Of a stretch of DNA of 20,197 bases, positions 7,186 through 14,405 are shown piece by piece. A program made the translations under genes and the position numbers. Numbering within the stretch: the stretch's first letter is position 1; each line of letters begins with the position of its first letter. This DNA is from Xanthomarina sp035306705 (GTDB lineage: Bacteria; Bacteroidota; Bacteroidia; Flavobacteriales; Flavobacteriaceae). The notes under the pieces are model-generated. The model was not told the origin of the DNA, did no database searches, and saw only the letters and a list, made by a program, of their open reading frames with translations. The DNA lies in the NCBI RefSeq assembly GCF_035306705.1, contig NZ_DATGNO010000143.1, positions 1 to 20,197 on the forward strand, written 5' to 3'.

Positions 7186-8529
7186 TTATATTCCCGTATA
7201 ATTACTTGGAGTAATGGCTTTTAATTCCTTTTTAATCCCATCTGAAACCTCTAAGGTATCAATAAAATTTGAAATCGATGTTTGAGTAATTTTTTCGTTA
7301 GTTCTTGTCAAGCCTTTTAAAGCTTCATAAGGATTTGGATAAGCCTCACGACGTAAAATGGTTTGGATGGCTTCTGCCACAACTGCCCAATTGTTTTCTA
7401 GATCTTCTGCAAATTTACTTTCATTTAAAAGTAATTTGCCTAACCCTTTTAAAGTAGATTTAAATCCAATAAGTGTATGTCCAAAAGGCACGCCAACATT
7501 ACGTAAAACAGTACTGTCAGTCAAGTCTCTTTGTAGTCTTGAGATAGGAAGTTTAGCCGATAAATGCTCGAAGATGGCATTGGCAATTCCTAAATTTCCT
7601 TCGCTATTTTCAAAATCGATAGGGTTTACTTTATGTGGCATGGCAGAGCTTCCAACTTCACCTTCTTTAATTTTTTGTTTAAAATATTCCATGGACACAT
7701 ACGTCCAAATGTCCCTGTTTAAATCGATTAAAATGGTATTGATGCGTTTTAAACAATCAAACAAAGCGGCCATATGGTCGTAATGCTCAATTTGTGTCGT
7801 TGGAAACGAATGTTGTAATCCCAATTTTCCTTGAACAAAATTCTTTCCAAAAGCTCTCCAATCGATGTTTGGATAAGCCACTTTGTGCGCATTAAAATTC
7901 CCTGTAGCTCCACCAAATTTAGAGGCACTTGGAATGTCGTTTAATAAATTAAATTGTTCTTCCATTCTAACAACAAATACAGCGATTTCCTTTCCTAAGC
8001 GGGTAGGAGAAGCTGGTTGCCCATGGGTTCTAGCAAGCATTGGGATGTTTTCCCAATCTTTAGAAAGTTCTTTTAATTTATCGCGAAGAATAATAAATTC
8101 CGGAACGTAAACATCGTTCATGGCTTCCTTAATGCTTAAAGGAATTGCTGTATTATTGATATCTTGAGATGTTAATCCGAAATGGATAAATTCTTTAAAT
8201 TCTGAAATGCCCAAGGCATCAAACTTGTCTTTTATAAAATACTCAACGGCCTTCACGTCGTGATTGGTGGTTTTTTCAATCTCTTTAATGGCTGAAGCAT
8301 CTATCGTTGTAAAATTTCTATAAATAGCACGTAACTCTTCATATAAATTTGGATTGAAAGCTTTAAGTTGAGGTAAAGGTTGCTCACAAAGTGCAATAAA
8401 ATACTCAATTTCTACTTGTACACGATATTTAATTAATGCTTCCTCAGAAAAATAAGGAGCTAATTCGTTTACTTTATTTCTATAGCGACCATCGATAGGA
8501 GAAATAGCATTTAGAGATGTTAAAGACAT
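7186..8529 (-). CDS. purB: Adenylosuccinate lyase
   Basis: This cytosolic enzyme acts twice in purine synthesis: it splits SAICAR to AICAR plus fumarate, and adenylosuccinate to AMP plus fumarate. At 447 residues it is close to E. coli PurB (456). The fumarase/aspartase superfamily signature SSAMPHKVNP is at 294-303, followed by IDFENSEGNLG as in the E. coli-type enzyme. The catalytic base is expected to be Ser295 and the general acid His169 in ARTHGQPA. TSQDIN at 120-125 is the second conserved block. The start SLTSLNAISPIDGRY is typical of the family. It is the first gene of a two-gene minus-strand unit with a clear TATCTTTG promoter box 58 bases ahead of its start codon. Confidence 0.97.
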   Translation of the reverse strand: MSLTSLNAISPIDGRYRNKVNELAPYFSEEALIKYRVQVEIEYFIALCEQPLPQLKAFNPNLYEELRAIYRNFTTIDASAIKEIEKTTNHDVKAVEYFIKDKFDALGISEFKEFIHFGLTSQDINNTAIPLSIKEAMNDVYVPEFIILRDKLKELSKDWENIPMLARTHGQPASPTRLGKEIAVFVVRMEEQFNLLNDIPSASKFGGATGNFNAHKVAYPNIDWRAFGKNFVQGKLGLQHSFPTTQIEHYDHMAALFDCLKRINTILIDLNRDIWTYVSMEYFKQKIKEGEVGSSAMPHKVNPIDFENSEGNLGIANAIFEHLSAKLPISRLQRDLTDSTVLRNVGVPFGHTLIGFKSTLKGLGKLLLNESKFAEDLENNWAVVAEAIQTILRREAYPNPYEALKGLTRTNEKITQTSISNFIDTLEVSDGIKKELKAITPSNYTGI

Positions 8530-8586
8530 GATTTGTGTTGGTTTTTGTGAGTTTTCAAAAATGTTTCAATGCATATTTTAAAGATG

Positions 8587-8594
8587 CAAAGATA
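8587..8594 (-). promoter_or_regulatory. Bacteroidota -7 promoter box for purB
   Basis: On the minus strand these bases read TATCTTTG followed by CA, an exact match to the Bacteroidota -7 consensus TAnnTTTG. Transcription would start near 8580, giving a leader of about 50 bases before purB. No clear -33 TTTG is present; that region holds the GATTTAYGA repeats instead. Confidence 0.55.
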
Positions 8595-8601
8595 AGGAAA
8601 T

Positions 8602-8631
8602 GATTTACGATAGACGATTTATGATTTATGA
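8602..8631. repeat. Short degenerate direct repeats GATTTAYGA
   Basis: Three copies of GATTTAYGA occur at 8602-8610, 8616-8624 and 8623-8631, the last two overlapping by two bases. They lie immediately upstream of the purB -7 box and replace the usual -33 region. They could be a simple replication-slippage tract or sites for a regulator. Confidence 0.6.
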
Positions 8632-8845
8632 ATTATAAAGTAATTTGACGACTTCTTAATCTTTTTTAAAATGTGTTTGGCACGTGCTTTAAAAGTCGAA
8701 TTCCGTAAATGATAACTAGGTTGTAAAACCAGCACCAAATCCTAAGAGATCCAATTAAAAATGTTCTCAAAAAAGTACAACCTATTAATGTAGATTTCTA
8801 CAGACTTTTTGTGCGAATGATTGCTATTATTTATTCGTTTCAAAG

Positions 8846-8878
8846 TTTGTTTTTAGTCATAAGAAATACTTATTTTTA
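8846..8878 (+). promoter_or_regulatory. Possible promoter of the haem-binding gene
   Basis: TTTG at 8846-8849 is followed after 21 bases by TATTTTTA at 8871-8878, one base off the TAnnTTTG -7 consensus. The spacing suits the Bacteroidota -33/-7 arrangement and the gene starts 19 bases later. In such AT-rich DNA a chance match is quite possible. Confidence 0.35.
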
Positions 8879-8897
8879 ATATCTTAAATTAATTAAA

Positions 8898-9371
8898 ATG
8901 AAAACTACAAAAAAAATATTATTCGTAGTACTGATTCTATTTGTTGTAGCACAATTTTTTGGACCACAAAAAAATAATGGAGATCTAGCTTCTGTTGAAC
9001 CTTTTTTAATTGAAACAAATCCGCCAGAAAACATTAAAGCCATCTTAAAAGAAAGTTGTTACGATTGTCATGCCAACGTTACTAAATATCCTTGGTATGA
9101 TAATATAACGCCCGTAAACTACTGGTTGGCAGAACATGTTAAAGATGGAAAAAAGCATTTCAATATGTCCAATTGGGAAGGTTTATCTGTAAAGAAAAAA
9201 GACCACAAAATTGAAGAACTTATTGAAATGGTCGAAAAAAAGGAAATGCCTTTGCCTTCCTATACTTGGACACATCAAGAAGCCAAGCTTTCTGATGCGG
9301 AAATTCTAGATATGGTAAATTGGGCAAAACAAGTACGTTTTAAATATAGTTTGATTCCGAAACCAGAGTAA
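8898..9371 (+). CDS. Membrane-anchored haem-binding (CxxCH) protein, Haem_bd type
   Basis: The protein has 157 residues. An uncleaved N-terminal helix at about 6-21 (ILFVVLILFVVAQFFG) would anchor it to the inner membrane with the rest in the periplasm. The haem c attachment motif is CYDCH at 54-58 (Cys54, Cys57, His58), followed by YPWYDNITPVNYW, a hallmark of the small Bacteroidota haem-binding domain proteins. A later EMPLPSY segment (Met117) could supply the distal ligand. The C-terminus LSDAEILDMVNWAKQ is also typical. A role in periplasmic electron transfer or redox sensing is inferred. It appears monocistronic, between its own promoter region and a weak terminator. Confidence 0.87.
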   Translation: MKTTKKILFVVLILFVVAQFFGPQKNNGDLASVEPFLIETNPPENIKAILKESCYDCHANVTKYPWYDNITPVNYWLAEHVKDGKKHFNMSNWEGLSVKKKDHKIEELIEMVEKKEMPLPSYTWTHQEAKLSDAEILDMVNWAKQVRFKYSLIPKPE

Positions 9372-9403
9372 CAGTATTGAGCTTCAATTAGCTGTTTGCT
9401 GTT
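9370..9403 (+). terminator. Possible weak terminator after the haem-binding gene
   Basis: AACAG/CTGTT (9370-9374 with 9392-9396) and ATTGA/TCAAT (9376-9380 with 9384-9388) form a two-part stem with a small asymmetric internal loop, followed by TGCTGTTTTTA. The hairpin begins inside the stop codon. The stem is AT-rich and interrupted, so termination would be partial. Confidence 0.35.
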
Positions 9404-9409
9404 TTTACG

Positions 9410-9417
9410 TATATTTG
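9410..9417 (+). promoter_or_regulatory. Bacteroidota -7 box upstream of the glycosyltransferase
   Basis: TATATTTG matches TAnnTTTG exactly. Transcription would begin near 9424, leaving about 58 bases of leader that starts with the small perfect hairpin AGAATT-TGT-AATTCT (9421-9435). No -33 TTTG lies at the right distance; the nearest, at 9395, is only 11 bases away. Confidence 0.42.
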
Positions 9418-9481
9418 AATAGAATTTGTAATTCTGTAAAATTCAATCAGAAATTCTAAGTAATAACCCCTTATCATTCTT

Positions 9482-10720
9482 GTGTTTGTGGCAAAAAACC
9501 TTTTAATTATTGGATATGTTTGGCCGGAACCGAAAAGTTCTGCTGCCGGAACTAGGATGCTGCAAATCATTCAATTATTTCAAGCGGATAATTACAGCAT
9601 TACTTTTGCAAGTCCTTGTGCTAAAAGTGCTAATGCATTTAATCTGGAAAGTATAGGAGTAAAGCCGGTTGCCATAGAACTGAACCATTCCAGTTTTGAT
9701 GGGTTTGTGAGAAATTTAAATCCAAATGTGGTTTTGTTCGATAGATTTATGATGGAAGAACAATTTGGTTGGCGTGTATTAGAACAATGCCCTGAAGCTT
9801 TGCGAATTCTTGATACTGAAGATTTACACGGATTGCGTAAAGGCAGGCAATTGGCATTAAAAACAGGAGAACCTTTCAGTTTAAATTATTTATTTAATGA
9901 TACGGCAAAACGTGAAATAGCTAGTATTTATAGATGCGATTTAACTTTGATTATTTCTGAAGCTGAAATAAACCTTCTTAAAACAGATTTTAAGGTTCCT
10001 GAATCTCTTTTGTTGTATTTGCCGTTTTTATTGGATAAAATCTCAAATTCTGACATTGAAAAGCTTCCTAAATTTGAGAAAAGAACAGATTTTGTTAGCA
10101 TTGGAAATTTTCTACATGAACCTAATTACAATGCCGTTTTATATTTAAAAGAAACTATTTGGCCATTGATTAGGAAACAATTGCCCAAAGCTCAACTTCT
10201 TGTTTATGGGGCTTATGTGCCTCAAAAAGTTAATCAGTTACATAACGAAAAGGATGGGTTTTTAATAAAAGGTTTTGCGCAAGAAGTTTCAAACGTCATG
10301 CAAAATGCAAAAGTTTGTTTGGCTCCTTTACGATTTGGAGCTGGACTAAAAGGGAAATTGGTGGATGCCATGCAATTTGGAACCCCTTGTGTTACAACAA
10401 GTATTGGAGCAGAAGGGATGTTTGGAAAATTGGAGTCCAATGGTTTTGTGGAAAATGATCCGAAAGAGTTTGTAAACAAATGCGTTGCCTTGTATTCGGA
10501 TGAAAAAATTTGGATGGAAAAACAGCAAAACGGATTTGACATTATCAATACCCGATTTCAGAGAGAATATTTTCAGAAACAGTTTCTTAAGAGAGTTGAA
10601 GAGACAACCAAACAACTTTTCACACATCGATTAAACAACTTCACGGGACAGATGCTTCAGCATCAACATATGCAAAGTACAAAGTATATGAGCAAATGGA
10701 TTGAAGAAAAGAACAAATAG
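9482..10720 (+). CDS. Family 4-type glycosyltransferase
   Basis: The protein has 412 residues and the GT-B two-domain layout. The N-terminal domain starts LLIIGYVWPEPKSSAAGTRM, a nucleotide-sugar transferase opening with a glycine/alanine-rich loop. The C-terminal domain from about 205 carries VSIGNFLHEPNYNAV, GFAQEVSNVM at 264-273, and the donor-binding block PLRFGAGLKGK (282-292) with GAEGM at 309-313, the E/G-rich donor motif of GT4 enzymes. No ATG fits: the start is GTG at 9482, or the second GTG at 9488, which gives MAKNLLIIGY and looks equally natural. The sugar and acceptor cannot be read from the sequence, and no polysaccharide cluster surrounds it. Its stop is one base from the stop of the convergent cyclase gene. 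Confidence 0.85.
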   Translation: MFVAKNLLIIGYVWPEPKSSAAGTRMLQIIQLFQADNYSITFASPCAKSANAFNLESIGVKPVAIELNHSSFDGFVRNLNPNVVLFDRFMMEEQFGWRVLEQCPEALRILDTEDLHGLRKGRQLALKTGEPFSLNYLFNDTAKREIASIYRCDLTLIISEAEINLLKTDFKVPESLLLYLPFLLDKISNSDIEKLPKFEKRTDFVSIGNFLHEPNYNAVLYLKETIWPLIRKQLPKAQLLVYGAYVPQKVNQLHNEKDGFLIKGFAQEVSNVMQNAKVCLAPLRFGAGLKGKLVDAMQFGTPCVTTSIGAEGMFGKLESNGFVENDPKEFVNKCVALYSDEKIWMEKQQNGFDIINTRFQREYFQKQFLKRVEETTKQLFTHRLNNFTGQMLQHQHMQSTKYMSKWIEEKNK

Positions 10721-10721
10721 A

Positions 10722-12641
10722 TTACTGTTGGGTATCATCGGAAATTTGATTGATATTTAGGTAGTTATAGAATGTTTTATCCTTAATTCTATTAATAAAA
10801 TACATGTTCATTTGGCCTTTGTTTTTAACTTCAAAGGTTCCTCTAAACTCACATTCAAAAGCATCTTTAACTAGTTGAAAGGTGTTTTCGGAAATATTGA
10901 TTTTATCTATTAAAGAAGTTTCTTCCATTCTAGATGCAATGTTGACGGTGTCTCCCCAAATATCATAAGCAAACTTTTTAGTGCCAACTACTCCAGCAAC
11001 AACAGGACCTGTATTAATTCCAATTCTAAGATCGAAAGGCATTATATTGTTTATGTTTGATTTTCTGGATTCTTTGGCAAACTGTGAAATTTCAAGTGCG
11101 GCAAGAACCATTCTAATGGCATGGTCGTTAGATGGAAATGGCAGACCTCCTGCACACATATAGGAGTCTCCAATAGTTTTGATTTTTTCCAATTGGTATT
11201 TTTCAATAATCTCGTCGAATTTAGAAAAATAATAATCCACACTTTTCACCAAATCTTCTGGTGATAATTTTTCAGAATAGCTGGTAAAATTTTTGAAATC
11301 TGTAAACATAACAGATACTAAATCAAATCTTTTGGCCACTACTTTTCCGTGTTTTTTTAACTCCAAAGCTGTTTGCTCGGGCAGAATATTTAACAATAAT
11401 TTGTCGGACCTGTTTTTTTCATCTTCAATAATTCGCTTTGTTTTATTTATAAACTTATTTCTTCTATAAAGTCCAAACGCCAACGTACAAATTAGTATTA
11501 AAGCAATGATAGTAGCGAACACAATGGTTTTCTGGTTTCTTTTTTGCTGATTGAGCAAGGCTACTTCAATTTCTTGGTTTTTTTTCTGCTGAGTCAGTAA
11601 ATCTACTTCAACCTGCTTTCGGGATACTTCAAAATTTGTTCGAAGATCTGCCATTTCCTGAACTTTAAATAAGTTACTAACACTGTCCTTAAACTTAGAA
11701 TATTCTTTAAAATAGTTTAAGGAGTTTTTGTAGTTACCCGCGTCTTCATACAATTTGGAAATTTGCAAAGCAGCTTCACTTATTTGATCTTTTAAACCAT
11801 ATTTAGTAGCTAGTTCAAGACTTTTTTCAGAATAATTTAGAGCAGCTTCTCGGTTTCCTTGATTTAGATAAATATCAGACATATACGTTAGGTAAACTGA
11901 AATAGGGTAGTACAACTCTAGATTTTCTAGAATTTCAATGGCTTCGTTAATATGCGCCTTTGCAAGACTGTCTTTGCCTTGTTGGGCATAAACCATCCCC
12001 ATGTTTCCTAAGTTAAAAGCGGTGCCCTCTAAAGAATTGATTTTTTTGAAGATATAACCAGATTCCATAAAATAAACAATGGCTTGGTCGTATTGTTTGT
12101 TTATAAAATACTCGTCACCTAAATTAGATAAGCCATTAGCAAAGTTTAGAGAATCGCCTTCTTTTTTCAATAAATCTATACCGATTTCATAATAATTAAT
12201 GGCATTTTTATGATTTCCCATCAAAGAATACACATCGGCAATTACAATATTTACTAAGCCTAAATCTCTGTCTATCTTATTTTTGCTGGCAATATTGGCT
12301 GCCTTAAAATAACTGTCTAGCGCTTGTGTAAAATCACTTTTTAATCTTAGGGCCGTGCCTTTATTCAAGTAACCAAGAAAGAGATAATCTAAGGAATCGC
12401 TTTGTTGGGCTGAAGCAATTAAATCATCACTGTAGCTTAGTTTGACATTTGGATCGCGTTCTTCTGAGGATAGTTCTTTTAGGATGTTTAATTTGTCCTG
12501 TTTGTTAAAACCTTCTTTGTTATATATAGATTTTAAACTATCAATATATGCCGAGTTTTGGGTAAATCCATTAAGACAGAATAAATATAAAAAACCCACG
12601 AGCAAACTGGCTCTAAGTGAAGCTAGGTTTTTCATATACAA
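10722..12641 (-). CDS. Transmembrane TPR sensor with class III adenylate cyclase domain
   Basis: This 639-residue protein has an N-terminal signal sequence (about 1-27), about six tetratricopeptide repeats (about 85-320), a coiled coil (about 325-370), one membrane helix at 372-392 and a C-terminal cyclase homology domain (about 436-620). Metal-binding Asp448 (MFTDFKNFT) and Asp492 (KTIGDSYM) are present. The purine-selecting pair Lys486 and Asp560 (YDIWGDTVN) matches mammalian adenylate cyclase, not the Glu/Cys of guanylate cyclase. Asn567, Arg571 and a lysine near 606-608 complete the site, so cAMP synthesis is predicted. Topology puts the TPR part in the periplasm. Met3 at 12635 is a likelier start than Met1. 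It follows a small exported protein gene by 31 bases. Confidence 0.9.
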   Translation of the reverse strand: MYMKNLASLRASLLVGFLYLFCLNGFTQNSAYIDSLKSIYNKEGFNKQDKLNILKELSSEERDPNVKLSYSDDLIASAQQSDSLDYLFLGYLNKGTALRLKSDFTQALDSYFKAANIASKNKIDRDLGLVNIVIADVYSLMGNHKNAINYYEIGIDLLKKEGDSLNFANGLSNLGDEYFINKQYDQAIVYFMESGYIFKKINSLEGTAFNLGNMGMVYAQQGKDSLAKAHINEAIEILENLELYYPISVYLTYMSDIYLNQGNREAALNYSEKSLELATKYGLKDQISEAALQISKLYEDAGNYKNSLNYFKEYSKFKDSVSNLFKVQEMADLRTNFEVSRKQVEVDLLTQQKKNQEIEVALLNQQKRNQKTIVFATIIALILICTLAFGLYRRNKFINKTKRIIEDEKNRSDKLLLNILPEQTALELKKHGKVVAKRFDLVSVMFTDFKNFTSYSEKLSPEDLVKSVDYYFSKFDEIIEKYQLEKIKTIGDSYMCAGGLPFPSNDHAIRMVLAALEISQFAKESRKSNINNIMPFDLRIGINTGPVVAGVVGTKKFAYDIWGDTVNIASRMEETSLIDKINISENTFQLVKDAFECEFRGTFEVKNKGQMNMYFINRIKDKTFYNYLNINQISDDTQQ

Positions 12642-12672
12642 AATGTTTTGTATTTATTAAGTGATTATTTGT

Positions 12673-13170
12673 TTAAGGCTTTACAGAAATCTTTGGATCA
12701 ATTTCAAAGGAGATATCTTGCATCCTTCCTGAATTAATTACGTTAAAATTAATGGAGTATTTTTCCTCAAAGCCCTTTGCGCTTTGTTTTACAGTACCTC
12801 TTACAATTCCAGGAGGCCTTTGGCTTGCGAATAACACTTCTCTATCAAAAACATTATCCCCATCGTAATAGTTTATGGAATAGATGTGTACTTCGTCTTC
12901 ATTTGGGTTACTAGTTGATTCCCCTCTCCATACTATGGTATCTCTTGCACTAACATGAATGATGAATTTTGTGAGATCGCCAGTATAATTAATAGGGTCT
13001 CGATTTGGCGATTCAATTTTAAAGGAACATACTTCGTCAATGTTTTCTTTAGTAATGTTTCCAGTATCTACGTAAAGCGTAATGGTATAGATAGTTTGAG
13101 AAAAAGCGTTTTGGCTAAATGAAAATAAGAGAATAGCGGATACAATGAAAAAACGATTAGATGATTTCAT
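12673..13170 (-). CDS. Small exported protein of unknown function, partner gene of the cyclase
   Basis: The product has 165 residues. A clear signal peptide (FFIVSAILLFSFSQNAFSQ) gives cleavage after about residue 24. The mature part of about 140 residues is rich in alternating beta-strand-like stretches with polar turns (YTITLYVDTGNI, KFIIHVSARDTIVWRG, VHIYSINYYDGD) and has one Cys, so a small extracytoplasmic beta-sandwich is plausible. It has no lipobox and no domain I recognise. The gene lies directly upstream of the cyclase gene on the same strand with 31 bases between, so the two are probably co-transcribed. A role as ligand or accessory subunit of the cyclase's periplasmic TPR region is a guess from context only. 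Confidence 0.72.
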   Translation of the reverse strand: MKSSNRFFIVSAILLFSFSQNAFSQTIYTITLYVDTGNITKENIDEVCSFKIESPNRDPINYTGDLTKFIIHVSARDTIVWRGESTSNPNEDEVHIYSINYYDGDNVFDREVLFASQRPPGIVRGTVKQSAKGFEEKYSINFNVINSGRMQDISFEIDPKISVKP

Positions 13171-13203
13171 ATTGTTTGTGTTTTTTAGTTAGTACTGGAT
13201 GTA

Positions 13204-13222
13204 ACTTTTTTAACAAAAAAGT
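13204..13222. repeat. AT-rich inverted repeat upstream of the exported protein gene
   Basis: ACTTTTTT at 13204-13211 pairs perfectly with AAAAAAGT at 13215-13222 around AAC. It sits 34 bases before the start codon of the 165-residue exported protein gene, inside an AT-rich 202-base spacer. It may be a 5' leader hairpin or a weak terminator for the thioredoxin-like gene upstream on the same strand. I see no TAnnTTTG promoter box in this spacer. Confidence 0.45.
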
Positions 13223-13372
13223 CATTCACTATTAGCTACTAATTAATATGCACATTCAGGTAGGGAAACTTGTGCTACTTAGGGAAAATGTAAAATCAAT
13301 ATTTAAATATAGTAAATATTATTTAATAATTTATAATAAAGGTATTTATAGTTTTAGGTTTATATGGCATGA

Positions 13373-13930
13373 TTAAATTTTCCACTTAATGTTACATCCA
13401 ATACTGGGCTTTTGTGTACTTGTGTTCTTTTTATTTTCAAGAATACAGTTTAACGCATTACGGATGTCATTTCCAGTAACTGGAACATCGTTTTCTGGTC
13501 TGGAATCGTCTAATTGCCCTCTGTACACCAATTTTAAATCTTGATCAAAAACATAAAAATCTGGAGTACAGGCCGCTTGGTAGGCTTTGGCAACTTCTTG
13601 GGATTTGTCGTATAAATACGGAAAGATAAAGTCTTGATTAAAAGCATTTTTTTTCATTTTATCCGGCGAATCTTGCGGGTAGTTTTCCACATCATTACTT
13701 GAAATAGCAATAAACTCTACACCTTTGCTTTTAAAGTCCTTTGCTAATTGGCTTAATTGACCATTAACATGCTGTACAAACGGACAATGGTTACAGATAA
13801 ACATAATAACGGTTGCTTTTAATCCCTTTAAATCTTCTAGAGAAAAATTTTCATTAGAAACCGTATCCATTAAAGTAAAAGAAGGAGCTTTAGTTCCAAG
13901 AGGAAGCATGTTTGATGAAGTTCTTGCCAT
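13373..13930 (-). CDS. Thioredoxin-like / redoxin family protein
   Basis: The protein has 185 residues and no signal peptide, so it is probably cytoplasmic. The fold is readable: GTKAPSFTLMDT (12-23) as in AhpC/TSA-type redoxins, then FICNHCPFVQHV with the CxxC pair Cys46/Cys49, and TPDFYVFDQDLKLVYRGQLDD (122-142) containing the cis-Pro equivalent just after Cys121. The C-terminal tail (QKPSIGCNIKWK) holds another Cys and is characteristic of this subgroup as I recall it. The two-Cys active site CNHC differs from thioredoxin CGPC. A thiol-disulfide or peroxide-reduction role is inferred. It is read from its own region, divergent from the csaA-like operon 136 bases away. Confidence 0.85.
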   Translation of the reverse strand: MARTSSNMLPLGTKAPSFTLMDTVSNENFSLEDLKGLKATVIMFICNHCPFVQHVNGQLSQLAKDFKSKGVEFIAISSNDVENYPQDSPDKMKKNAFNQDFIFPYLYDKSQEVAKAYQAACTPDFYVFDQDLKLVYRGQLDDSRPENDVPVTGNDIRNALNCILENKKNTSTQKPSIGCNIKWKI

Positions 13931-14066
13931 TTTTATATGTTTCTACCAAAAATATAAATTATAATCCAAATGATAAGAATTACATGGATATACTTATATT
14001 GCAACACGTTTTATTATAAAAATATATTTTTTTCACTTTAAAAAAACCAACCAAGCTTTCTTAAAA

Positions 14067-14402
14067 ATGAGTGAAATCATTCCATTTGAAGATTTTGTAA
14101 AAGTAGATTTACGTGTAGGGACTATTTTGGAAGTATCCAATTTTCCTGAAGCGCGAAAACCTGCTTACCAGTTAACCATAGATTTTGGGGATTTGGGAAT
14201 AAAAAAAACATCTGCTCAGATAACCACTTTATATAATAAAGAAGATTTACTACACAAGCAAATTGTAGCAGTTGTAAATTTTCCAAGAAAACAAATAGCT
14301 TCTTTTATGAGCGATTGCTTAGTTTTAGGGGCTGTAAATGGGAAAGATGTTATTCTTTTAAATCCAGAAATAAAGGTTAAAAATGGCACAGCTGTTCTAT
14401 AA
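14067..14402 (+). CDS. csaA: CsaA-like tRNA-binding-domain protein
   Basis: At 111 residues this is a single OB-fold tRNA-binding domain, the same length as CsaA proteins. It starts FEDFVKVDLRVGTILEV, the classic first block, then FPEARKPAYQLTIDFGDLGIK. The central SAQITTLY and the later QIVAVVNFPRKQIASFMSDCLVLGA match the family closely, and the end is NGTAVL. CsaA homologues bind tRNA as dimers and were described in Bacillus as chaperone-like; the physiological role is still vague. It is the first gene of a run with a symporter (3 bases later) and an acyltransferase, but their functions do not obviously relate to tRNA. Confidence 0.92.
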   Translation: MSEIIPFEDFVKVDLRVGTILEVSNFPEARKPAYQLTIDFGDLGIKKTSAQITTLYNKEDLLHKQIVAVVNFPRKQIASFMSDCLVLGAVNGKDVILLNPEIKVKNGTAVL

Positions 14403-14405
14403 TTT

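Larger units (their letters stand above)
8530..8897. other. Gene-free intergenic region between divergent purB and haem-binding gene
   Basis: This 368-base spacer carries the purB promoter and the GATTTAYGA repeats at its left end. The middle holds a perfect 8-base palindrome GCACGTGC (8680-8687) and a 9-base inverted repeat, TAGGTTGTA (8717-8725) against TACAACCTA (8776-8784), separated by 50 bases. The right end has a possible promoter for the next gene. I find no convincing coding frame, tRNA or known RNA family. Confidence 0.6.

Noticed and set aside
7358..7783. Open frame of 141 codons on the plus strand inside purB, and similar antisense frames in other genes (for example 428-691, 10234-10548, 14444-14779)
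   Set aside because: Each lies wholly inside a strongly supported gene on the opposite strand, has no recognisable domain, and shows the low-complexity composition of a reverse-frame shadow.
8671..8712. Short frame of 13 codons starting ATGTGTTTGGCACG in the purB upstream spacer
   Set aside because: Too short to support as a gene, with no recognisable product and no start context; the palindrome within it accounts for its composition.
10722..12641. Guanylate rather than adenylate cyclase activity
   Set aside because: The purine-selecting positions are Lys486 and Asp560, the adenylate pattern, not Glu and Cys.
13947..13954. TATTTTTG on the minus strand as promoter of the thioredoxin-like gene
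   Set aside because: The box is exact, but the only nearby TTTG is 12 bases away, too close for a -33 element, and the leader would be only about 10 bases. It is left as a possible chance match in AT-rich DNA.
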